Of a stretch of DNA of 5,151 bases, positions 1 to 4,492 are shown in pieces. The stretch is taken from positions 1 to 5,151 of the forward strand of contig JARBAV010000160.1 of assembly GCA_029237515.1 (NCBI GenBank). Direction: 5' to 3'. This DNA comes from Nitrososphaerales archaeon (GTDB lineage: Archaea > Thermoproteota > Nitrososphaeria > Nitrososphaerales > Nitrososphaeraceae). The position numbers and the translations under genes were made by a program. The notes beneath the pieces were generated by a model. The model was not told the DNA's origin. It ran no database searches and saw only the letters and a list, made by a program, of their open reading frames with translations. Within the stretch, counting starts at the first letter, position 1; each line of letters begins with the position of its first letter.

Positions 1-108
1 AATCATGTCCAGTTCAAGCGATAAAATTATGGTTTCAGTTTATCTCTGATTTTGAGGTAGATAAATTACGCTTTCATCCTCACTTTTACATACCCCAATA
101 CTAATTCT

Positions 109-207
109 ATGATGGATGAAACGGAGAAAACTGAGCCAAGGATAGACGCCTTACTCAAAGATTGTTCTATAGTACAATTCCAGGCAGTAAATATGTCTCA
201 TTATTAA
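109..207 (+). CDS. Possible 32-residue small protein
   Basis: This short ORF starts with two adjacent ATG codons (109 and 112) and ends at TAA 205-207. The peptide has a charged first half (DETEKTEPRID) and a more hydrophobic second half ending in NMSHY, with one cysteine. A TATA-like TTTACATA at 85-92 lies about 24 bases before the second ATG, the spacing expected for a leaderless archaeal mRNA. No Shine-Dalgarno sequence is visible and I recognise no family. It could equally be a chance ORF or the remnant of a longer gene. The evidence is composition and promoter spacing only, so confidence is low. Confidence 0.25.
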   Translation: MMDETEKTEPRIDALLKDCSIVQFQAVNMSHY

Positions 208-240
208 CATTAAAAGATTATCAAAATTAATAGATAAATG

Positions 241-567
241 CTATACGAAAGATTTGAGATCGAATGGTTCTTTTAATGACTTTAACATATAGAGCATTTT
301 TTGTATATATGACCGTTTATTGGAAGAGACCTCAGATAATTTTTTAGAATAAAAGTCAGTTAGATGTTCGATAAAGCATTGTGTTGCTTGCTTGTCATCA
401 GATAATCGTATCAAGATCATTCCATACCAGTACTCTACCACAACATCTTCACCGAATTTCTCTTCTAAATCAAGTAGAAAGCTAAAATTAGAATGACATT
501 TTCTACATAATCCATTATAGCCTTTAGCGAATGATCTGTCAGTCAGATGACCGCAACGTAAATTCAT
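241..567 (-). CDS. Small hypothetical protein with N-terminal Cys/His zinc-binding-like cluster
   Basis: This is a 108-residue protein of unknown function. Its first 25 residues hold C5-x-H7, then after 13 residues C21-x2-C24 followed by H25, a spacing that would suit a small zinc finger or zinc ribbon. The rest appears mostly helical: a charged segment (LLDLEEKFGEDVVVEYWYG, about 31-49), a hydrophobic strand or helix (MILIRL), and a Lys/Ser-rich C-terminal helix. There is no signal peptide or membrane segment, so it is probably cytoplasmic. The ATG is the only usable start, because the upstream frame reaches a stop without another start codon. No Shine-Dalgarno sequence is seen. A TATA-like TATTAATAT (613-621 on this strand) would place the transcript start about 20 bases ahead of the ATG. 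It stands alone, 219 bases downstream of the next minus-strand gene. Zinc binding is inference from spacing only. Confidence 0.7.
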   Translation of the reverse strand: MNLRCGHLTDRSFAKGYNGLCRKCHSNFSFLLDLEEKFGEDVVVEYWYGMILIRLSDDKQATQCFIEHLTDFYSKKLSEVSSNKRSYIQKMLYMLKSLKEPFDLKSFV

Positions 568-685
568 TAGAGATTCTTGTGTACTAGCGAAATTTTAGCT
601 TTGCTACATTCGATATTAATACTGGCATGATCCATATTCTTCTCTTAATTTCTTGTAGAATAGTATTTTATTAAATCAAGAGTAC

Positions 686-693
686 AAAAAAAA
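686..693 (-). terminator. Oligo-T terminator candidate after the SnoaL-like gene
   Basis: A run of eight A residues on the plus strand is a T8 tract in the sense of the gene ending at 787, about 95 bases beyond its stop. Archaeal transcription commonly ends at such oligo-T tracts without a hairpin, and no convincing stem precedes this one. Confidence 0.4.
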
Positions 694-786
694 TCTTTGA
701 ATATTCATTTGCTCCTCATTTGCAAATTTTTTGATAAAATAATTTGAGTGAATAGTTAATAATGATTTGAAATTCTCCGGAGTCCG

Positions 787-1335
787 TTACATAGTTGAAA
801 GTTCTTTCAATCTTTCTGATTGTTCAATCCCTTTGACTGGTATGCCTATTGGATCGAGTAAACCAATTTGAGTTAATAGTGATGCGTGATCCCAGTAGAT
901 ATGTTCATGAGCTACTTTGTTACCTTTAAATTTCATTATGACTACATGAGGCAGTTCTACGTACTTTCCTGTTGGTCGTAATCCCGGAAGCATTGACTTA
1001 ATCTCTATATCATGGGTAAAACTTAAAATCAATTCATCAACAACCTGATTCTTTCCAACGGTACGAGAGATGCGAGTAATCTTAGTATCTTGAGGCATCA
1101 TGCCGACAAATTCATTTTTATAGAAATTATATACGCCATCGTATCCTACCCCTCCAGTCAGTACAGGAACATGATGAACATATGGCTCCTTGATCATCGT
1201 TTTCATAGTTAGTCCTACATCTTTGTCTTTAAATTCGAATTTAATATGTTTATCAAATACTTTGCCTAGATTAGCAGGGGAAGGCCTTGTCTTTTTTTTC
1301 TTCCTGTCTTTGTATTTTGCTTTCAGTTTTTTCAT
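787..1335 (-). CDS. SnoaL-like / NTF2-fold family protein (polyketide-cyclase-like)
   Basis: This is a 182-residue protein of the SnoaL-like/NTF2-fold superfamily, small alpha-beta cone domains that act as cyclases, isomerases or binding proteins. The domain starts near residue 23 and runs to about 162. Family-typical stretches are FEFKDKDVGLTMKTM (33-47), YVHHVPVLTGGVGYDGVYNFY (52-72), the strand around DELILSFTHDIE (100-111), and AHEHIYWDHASLLTQIGLLD (142-161). In bacteria the same domain is often found alone or joined to dienelactone hydrolases. The substrate cannot be told from sequence. It is predicted to be cytoplasmic, with no signal peptide. The N-terminus is odd: 11 of the first 17 residues are Lys or Arg, ahead of the conserved domain. 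The ATG is supported by a TATA box (1366-1374) that gives a leader of about 9 bases, and the next Met is residue 44, inside the domain. It appears monocistronic. Confidence 0.9.
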   Translation of the reverse strand: MKKLKAKYKDRKKKKTRPSPANLGKVFDKHIKFEFKDKDVGLTMKTMIKEPYVHHVPVLTGGVGYDGVYNFYKNEFVGMMPQDTKITRISRTVGKNQVVDELILSFTHDIEIKSMLPGLRPTGKYVELPHVVIMKFKGNKVAHEHIYWDHASLLTQIGLLDPIGIPVKGIEQSERLKELSTM

Positions 1336-1365
1336 AATTCAATCTAGGTGTCTCCAACTAGCTCC

Positions 1366-1374
1366 TTATATATT
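1366..1374 (-). promoter_or_regulatory. TATA box of the SnoaL-like gene
   Basis: On the minus strand this reads AATATATAA, a close match to an archaeal TATA box. Its centre is about 35 bases before the ATG at 1335, which predicts a transcript start near 1344 and a very short leader. Confidence 0.6.
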
Positions 1375-1392
1375 CTCCATTACGACTCCCTT

Positions 1393-1626
1393 TTAGCAAC
1401 AAGCAAATAAATATACCAAGTTTTTGTGTCTACTATTATGATTGCGCCTGACACATTTCCTTTTGCTATGAGAGTACTTCTTTACAAAATTCTTTACACG
1501 TTCTTTGTGTCTGGAGTTCTCGCATTCCAAAGACAAAATGTCAAATACTGATACCTTAATAAATGATGATGTAGCACATATCTGATAAGTCAGTTTTCTT
1601 TCAAAAGAAAAACTGAATAATTTCAC
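1393..1626 (-). CDS. Doubtful basic ORF, 77 residues
   Basis: This open frame begins at GTG (1624-1626) and contains no ATG codon. The product would be basic and Ser/Phe-rich, with five cysteines and a short internal echo: NSRHK followed by V and F appears twice, 27 codons apart (coded around 1512 and 1431). The nucleotide match TTTGTGTCT recurs at 1423-1431 and 1504-1512 on the plus strand. I recognise no family. No Shine-Dalgarno sequence sits at a useful distance, although a TATA-like CATAATAAAA lies near 1670-1680 on this strand. The start also abuts the hairpin at 1628-1660. It may be a chance ORF, a decayed gene end or a real lineage-specific protein. I keep it because nothing else explains this stretch. 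Confidence 0.25.
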   Translation of the reverse strand: MKLFSFSFERKLTYQICATSSFIKVSVFDILSLECENSRHKERVKNFVKKYSHSKRKCVRRNHNSRHKNLVYLFACC

Positions 1627-1627
1627 T

Positions 1628-1660
1628 CCGGGGTTGGTTGTTGATACCCTCCAATCCCGG
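1628..1660 (+). repeat. 10-bp inverted repeat / stem-loop
   Basis: The arms CCGGGGTTGG (1628-1637) and CCAATCCCGG (1651-1660) pair over 10 bp around a 13-base loop. The one non-Watson-Crick pair (1633/1655) is G-U if the plus strand is transcribed but A-C on the minus strand, so a plus-sense RNA folds better. The arms are GC-rich against an AT-rich background. No T-tract follows on either strand, so it does not look like a terminator. Confidence 0.6.
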
Positions 1661-1794
1661 TATGCTTACTTTTATTATGCTACATAACTATTGGTGACAG
1701 TCTAGACATTGATTATTCAATTAATTTCACTGCCCTCTGGCAACAGAGAGCTGGGCATTAAAAACACAAAGTATTGCATAGTAGACCCAATCCA

Positions 1795-1800
1795 TTTATA
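1795..1800 (+). promoter_or_regulatory. TATA box of the cupredoxin-like gene
   Basis: The sequence TTTATA is centred about 24-25 bases before the ATG at 1822. The predicted transcript start therefore falls at or next to the start codon, suggesting a leaderless mRNA. This is the main reason for choosing the ATG at 1822 over the TTG at 1774, which would lie upstream of the transcript start. Confidence 0.5.
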
Positions 1801-1821
1801 GAATTGTATGGTTGCAAAGAT

Positions 1822-2637
1822 ATGGGCAATAGATTGTTGCTTACCTCCGTCTTAGGATTGTTTCTCTTGTTGTCATATTTTAGTCTATTAGGGTTGCATG
1901 ACCATATAGTGATTGGATCAGCATCAGAAGAAGATGATGATGATGCTATAGACCAGCCCTTACAACAATCTATACCTAATGGCACCGGAACATCTGGCGC
2001 TGCTAAGGAAGTTTTCGATACGCATGAATTCAATGCAGATGGTGCACAGAACTTGTATATACTCATACCCAATGAGGGACATCACGGCCCCGGAGAAGAG
2101 GATGAAGCAAGATATCTAAATCAACCATTTGTTCCGGAGAGTGTCACAGTAAGTCCGGGAACCAATGTGGTTTGGTTCAATGGCGATGTTGGACATGAAC
2201 ATAATATAGCCGTCTCTGGCAGCGGAAGCGGTTCTAATCCCCTTTATCAAACAGGAGAGTTTTCTGAATTTGATGCACGGAATTATACATTTAATGAAAT
2301 AGGAGATTTTAATTATGCCGATACTGTAGAGTATGAAAACGGATTCGTAATGAGAGGGAATATTAGTGTAGCCGACGGCGGTACTCCATCTCAACAAGAT
2401 GTAACTGGAGGTAATGCTCAGACTGTTGGTCTTCTAATGGTCCCTACTGAGGACCTTGCTCAGCATACACAGGACTTGCAAAATAGAGGGTTTGTAATTG
2501 ATAGTACTCATAATTTCCCTGATCTCAGAGAAGGGGACGGACAAACATTGGTGGTGTGGGAAGCACCTGAAAATAGTGATACATCTACAATAATAGCAGA
2601 ATTAGCCGGAGTATCACAACAGTTTCCATATAGTTGA
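1822..2637 (+). CDS. Secreted or membrane-anchored cupredoxin-like protein with extra C-terminal domain
   Basis: This is a 271-residue exported protein. Residues 5-25 form a hydrophobic signal peptide or anchor. An acidic linker (SEEDDDDAID, 35-44) follows, then a plastocyanin/halocyanin-like beta domain at about 75-195, and a separate small alpha/beta domain at about 200-271 that I do not recognise. The cupredoxin domain shows the typical FVPESVTVSPGTNVVWFN strand (103-120), the GHEHN loop with H125 and H127 where the first copper His normally sits, and GFVMRGNISV (174-183) with a candidate ligand Met177. At the usual ligand-Cys position there is D167, and E170 replaces the second His. The protein has no cysteine at all, so a classical type 1 copper site and a lipobox are both impossible. 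Sequons at N53, N154 and N180 fit a glycosylated surface protein. A TTG start 16 codons upstream is open, but the TATA spacing favours this ATG. Role unknown: electron carrier, redox-silent copper binder or structural domain. Confidence 0.88.
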   Translation: MGNRLLLTSVLGLFLLLSYFSLLGLHDHIVIGSASEEDDDDAIDQPLQQSIPNGTGTSGAAKEVFDTHEFNADGAQNLYILIPNEGHHGPGEEDEARYLNQPFVPESVTVSPGTNVVWFNGDVGHEHNIAVSGSGSGSNPLYQTGEFSEFDARNYTFNEIGDFNYADTVEYENGFVMRGNISVADGGTPSQQDVTGGNAQTVGLLMVPTEDLAQHTQDLQNRGFVIDSTHNFPDLREGDGQTLVVWEAPENSDTSTIIAELAGVSQQFPYS

Positions 2638-2706
2638 TAACGGCTCCGGGCGAACCTCGACATTCATAGAAGAATACCTCCTGGCTTACATCTAGAGTCC
2701 AAAGCA

Positions 2707-2713
2707 TTTTTTT
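2707..2713 (+). terminator. Oligo-T terminator of the cupredoxin-like gene
   Basis: A T7 tract lies about 70 bases after the TGA stop on the coding strand. There is no strong preceding stem, as is usual for archaeal oligo-T termination. Confidence 0.5.
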
Positions 2714-2926
2714 CTAAAAATATCTAAAATATCAGATAAGACCTGCTGTTGGCAATCCACTCACAAAGCTAACATTCTGAAAAAGAATATAGATAAGGTC
2801 CCCAAACTAGGTAACATAGATAATATTTTCTATAATTGGATAATATAAACGGTGACAGATTAAATACAATGTCTTCCCTAAATGATTGTCAACGAATGGG
2901 GCTTCACTAATCCGATTCTTGACACG

Positions 2927-2954
2927 ACTTGGAGTTAGTCTAATAGCTCCAAGT
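2927..2954 (+). repeat. Stem-loop, 8-bp perfect arms
   Basis: ACTTGGAG (2927-2934) and CTCCAAGT (2947-2954) are perfectly complementary. The stem can be extended inward by a U-G pair (2935/2946) and two A-U pairs in the plus sense. It lies about 80 bases downstream of the TATA-like sequence at 2842-2850. No T-tract follows directly. Confidence 0.6.
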
Positions 2955-3020
2955 TATTAATATCATTCTTAGTTTCACTAGTACATAGAATCAAACGGCA
3001 GCAATTAGATTATTGTATAA

Positions 3021-3043
3021 CCTATTTGAAAATGAAAAATAGG
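3021..3043 (+). repeat. Stem-loop, 7-bp arms, overlapping the next hairpin
   Basis: CCTATTT (3021-3027) pairs with AAATAGG (3037-3043) around a 9-base A-rich loop. Its right arm shares bases 3040-3043 with the stronger hairpin at 3040-3077, so the two cannot form together. Confidence 0.5.
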
Positions 3044-3077
3044 GTGATCCAATCAGCTACCCGCTTGGGTCACCCTA
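3040..3077 (+). repeat. Strong 13-bp stem-loop
   Basis: The arms 3040-3052 and 3065-3077 pair over 13 bp around a 12-base loop (TCAGCTACCCGC). The single non-Watson-Crick pair, 3048/3069, is U-G in a plus-strand RNA and A-C in a minus-strand RNA. A TATA-like GTATAA at 3015-3020 would put a plus transcript start close to the 5' edge of this stem. On the minus strand it is followed by T5, so a bidirectional or minus-strand terminator role is an alternative, though with a mismatch in the stem. Confidence 0.65.
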
Positions 3078-3095
3078 CAATGTCAATAAGGAGTT

Positions 3096-3116
3096 TAGAA
3101 ATCGCTGGGATTTCTA
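3096..3116 (+). repeat. Stem-loop, 8-bp perfect arms, 5-base loop
   Basis: TAGAAATC (3096-3103) and GATTTCTA (3109-3116) pair perfectly around GCTGG. It directly abuts and partly overlaps a second palindrome, CTATTA-G-TAATAG (3114-3126), which with a one-base centre is more likely a DNA palindrome than an RNA hairpin. Confidence 0.6.
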
Positions 3117-3223
3117 TTAGTAATAGATACTTTCTTCCTGATAACTTGTTCTTAAAGTGGTATCCATTCAATATGCATTAATAATAATGATATAACTCAT
3201 AGAGTCAAATACAGCAGACATTA

Positions 3224-3376
3224 TTGTACCAATCCAGTTTAACAAAGAACGTGTTAAATGACGCAGATGCCACAGATTATGACATTCTCAACTGCTATAA
3301 TAAATCTACTACTAAATGTAAGAATAATTACTGTAATGAGCATTTCAAATTGTACGTAGACATAATGCCTGAATAG
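3224..3376 (+). CDS. Possible small Cys-rich protein, 41-50 residues
   Basis: An open frame runs from TTG 3224 (50 residues) or GTG 3251 (41 residues) to TAG 3374-3376. The C-terminal half carries C-x7-C-x4-C-x2-H (within NCYNKSTTKCKNNYCNEHF), a spacing that could bind zinc, followed by FKLYVDIMPE. The Asp/Asn/Lys-rich soluble composition is more protein-like than the other frames here. A TATA-like GATATAAC (3189-3196) would start transcription near 3218, and a pyrimidine-rich T6 tract follows the stop after 14 bases, so the ORF sits in what looks like its own small transcription unit. There is no ATG and no Shine-Dalgarno sequence, and I know no family. A non-coding transcript with a chance ORF remains possible. 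Confidence 0.35.
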   Translation: MYQSSLTKNVLNDADATDYDILNCYNKSTTKCKNNYCNEHFKLYVDIMPE

Positions 3377-3390
3377 AAATTGTTCTTCTC

Positions 3391-3396
3391 TTTTTT
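3391..3396 (+). terminator. Oligo-T terminator candidate after the Cys-rich ORF
   Basis: A T6 tract inside a pyrimidine-rich stretch (3381-3396) begins 14 bases after the stop of the small ORF. No stem precedes it. It is supported only by position and base content. Confidence 0.35.
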
Positions 3397-3483
3397 ACCT
3401 TAATATTGCAATTGAACAGTCAGATTCAATGTTACGATGATAGCAATGATTCAGATCAGGCAATTAACCTCAAGACTTGTAGC

Positions 3484-3516
3484 AAAAATTAAAAAAATAG
3501 GCAGTCTTTACGACTG
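3484..3516 (-). terminator. Hairpin plus T-tract terminator of the Hsp20 gene
   Basis: In the sense of the Hsp20 gene, a 5-bp stem CAGTC/GACTG with a 5-base loop (3502-3516) begins 8 bases after the stop and is followed by T7 (3491-3497) and then T5 (3484-3488). It resembles an intrinsic terminator, with tandem T-tracts typical of archaeal 3' ends. Confidence 0.65.
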
Positions 3517-3524
3517 TACTATTA

Positions 3525-4172
3525 TCACTCTACCTTAATTTCCTTCCCTTTAGGTTTCGATTTATCTTTCTTGTTAAATGTTATTTCAAGAATGCCATTG
3601 TTGTATTTTGATTTTGCTGTTGCGAGATCAGCCTCTTCAGGTAGTTCTACTGTTTCATGATATTTACGCGGCATACCTTCAGTGTCTGTGGTTGTTACTT
3701 CCAATGTGCTGTCGTATGCATTTATCTTGATATTCTCTTTATTTACTCCGGGCATCTCTACCACTACTTTTATCTCCTTATCTGTCGTAGAAATGTCGAC
3801 TAAAGGTTCTCTTTCAGAAGATATTAATGGCCTAGTACCAAACATTCCTTTTCCTAATCCGCTCCGTCCCTCTCGGAATGGTGATTTGACATTTCCGAAT
3901 TCTCTTACTTTAGGTCTACCGTCTGGCCCAACGGTCATGGAATACCCATACACAAATGGGCCATATTCTCGCACTTTTGCTCCTTCTGGCGTTTCATATT
4001 CTCTAACTAAATCTTTAGGAGTGCTTGATTCAAATTGCTTAAATCCTTCTTCAAATTCTCTTTCCATACGATTTCTCATCTCATCAAAGCTCTTAAATAC
4101 ATCATCAAAACCCGATCTGCCCTGGAAGTATTTCTTAAACCAATCGGAAGGTTCTATGTCCCAGAAACTCAT
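3525..4172 (-). CDS. Small heat-shock protein, Hsp20 / alpha-crystallin family
   Basis: This is a 215-residue ATP-independent holdase chaperone that forms oligomers in the cytoplasm and keeps unfolding proteins soluble. The alpha-crystallin domain spans about 121-200: PLVDISTTDKEIKVVVEMPGV (123-143), the NKENIKINAYDSTLEVT strands (144-160), and NNGILEITFNKK (191-202) with the hallmark G-x-L near its end. The C-terminal tail ends EIKVE, giving the I-x-I/V anchor (I212, V214) used in oligomer assembly. The N-terminal arm of about 120 residues is long: an amphipathic, Phe-rich start (WFKKYF, FDDVFKSFDEMRNRM), then a charged segment with REYGPFVYGYSMTVGPDG (68-85) that is typical of archaeal Hsp20 proteins. 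The ATG lies about 25 bases from a TATA box, indicating a leaderless mRNA. The gene is monocistronic, closed by a hairpin-T terminator, and diverges from the small protein/winged-helix unit on the right. Confidence 0.96.
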   Translation of the reverse strand: MSFWDIEPSDWFKKYFQGRSGFDDVFKSFDEMRNRMEREFEEGFKQFESSTPKDLVREYETPEGAKVREYGPFVYGYSMTVGPDGRPKVREFGNVKSPFREGRSGLGKGMFGTRPLISSEREPLVDISTTDKEIKVVVEMPGVNKENIKINAYDSTLEVTTTDTEGMPRKYHETVELPEEADLATAKSKYNNGILEITFNKKDKSKPKGKEIKVE

Positions 4173-4193
4173 TATCTAATACGTCACCAATAC

Positions 4194-4201
4194 TATTTTA
4201 T
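4194..4201 (-). promoter_or_regulatory. TATA box of the Hsp20 gene
   Basis: It reads ATAAAATA on the minus strand, centred about 25 bases before the ATG at 4172. That predicts transcription starting at the start codon itself. A GGTGA in between (4183-4187) looks like a Shine-Dalgarno sequence but would then be outside the mRNA. Confidence 0.6.
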
Positions 4202-4220
4202 GACAAATCATAATTTAAGT

Positions 4221-4243
4221 GTTACTCACATACCATGAGTAAC
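4221..4243. promoter_or_regulatory. Inverted repeat upstream of the Hsp20 promoter, candidate operator
   Basis: GTTACTCA (4221-4228) and TGAGTAAC (4236-4243) are perfect 8-bp inverted arms around a 7-base centre. The element begins 20 bases upstream of the Hsp20 TATA box, as seen from that gene. Its symmetry and placement suit a dimeric DNA-binding protein, either an activator or a regulator controlling stress induction. No T-tract follows on either strand, so a terminator is unlikely. Confidence 0.5.
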
Positions 4244-4272
4244 GGGTCTTGATATTCAAGAGAGAACAATGC

Positions 4273-4307
4273 ATTGCATATAAAGCGGTTTAACTATAGC
4301 ATGCAAT
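4273..4307. repeat. Second inverted repeat in the divergent intergenic region
   Basis: ATTGCAT (4273-4279) and ATGCAAT (4301-4307) are 7-bp inverted arms separated by 21 bases. The arms overlap short palindromes AATGCATT (4268-4275) and GCATGC (4299-4304), and a TATA-like CATATAAAG follows the left arm. No gene starts at the distance this TATA would predict on the plus strand. Function unknown. Confidence 0.35.
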
Positions 4308-4461
4308 ATATTTAGACAACCCATTTGATTGCTATTATTATTATTACAATAAAAATAATTCCGAATATCAATATGACAATATTTGAATCTTGAATTAGGA
4401 TTGTAATAGTATATAGAAGCTCGAGGTTTGTTCATACCTAAGAAGGTGACATCAGTAAAAA

Positions 4462-4474
4462 TTAAATATAATAA
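4462..4474 (+). promoter_or_regulatory. TATA box of the small-protein/regulator unit
   Basis: TTAAATATAATAA is a good archaeal TATA sequence, predicting a transcript start near 4493-4495 and a leader of about 16-18 bases before the ATG at 4511. Confidence 0.5.
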
Positions 4475-4492
4475 ACACTAATTGTTAGTAAC

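Larger units (their letters stand above)
2638..3223. other. Long region without a large gene, with clustered stem-loops
   Basis: No ORF of convincing coding character lies here. It contains the T7 tract after the cupredoxin-like gene, a direct repeat of GATAATAT exactly 20 bases apart (2819-2826 and 2839-2846), a TATA-like AATATAAAC (2842-2850), a second TATA-like GTATAA (3015-3020), and at least four inverted repeats between 2927 and 3126 listed separately. It may encode one or more non-coding RNAs, but I recognise no known RNA family; motifs of RNase P, SRP and 5S RNA are not apparent. Confidence 0.5.

Noticed and set aside
3..104. Plus-strand frame open from the window edge to TAA 102-104, possibly the end of an upstream gene
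   Set aside because: Only 33 codons, aromatic-rich, with no start visible and no recognisable motif; too short to call.
1190..1396. Plus-strand frame opposite the SnoaL-like gene
   Set aside because: It is the antisense of a clear gene; its hydrophobic Phe run is simply the complement of the lysine codons.
1591..1615. T/A-rich hairpin CAGTTTTCTT / AAGAAAAACTG
   Set aside because: Mostly A-T pairs with a bulge, inside an AT-rich stretch, and no gene ends next to it; likely chance.
1774..1821. TTG start that would lengthen the cupredoxin-like protein by 16 residues
   Set aside because: The extension (MHSRPNPFIELYGCKD) would bury the signal peptide and overlaps the likely TATA box.
1758..2072. 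Minus-strand frame opposite the cupredoxin-like gene
   Set aside because: Antisense shadow with a poly-Ser run made by the complement of the Asp/Glu codons; no family resemblance.
2116..2397. Second minus-strand frame opposite the cupredoxin-like gene
   Set aside because: Antisense shadow; the sense strand has a recognisable fold.
3035..3077. Minus-strand intrinsic terminator formed by the 13-bp hairpin plus T5
   Set aside because: On the minus strand the stem has an A-C mismatch, and no minus-strand gene ends there; Hsp20 already has its own terminator at 3484-3516.
3032..3181. 49-residue plus-strand ORF starting at ATG 3032
   Set aside because: It runs through the strong stem-loops at 3040-3077 and 3096-3116, has no Shine-Dalgarno sequence and no recognisable protein features; the structured-RNA reading seems at least as good.
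3258..3359. 33-residue ORF from ATG 3258 overlapping the Cys-rich ORF in another frame
   Set aside because: Composition (Ile/Thr/Met mix) is less protein-like than the Cys-rich frame and there is no ribosome-binding site.
3682..4238. Two plus-strand frames opposite the Hsp20 gene and its promoter
   Set aside because: Antisense shadows of an unambiguous Hsp20 gene.
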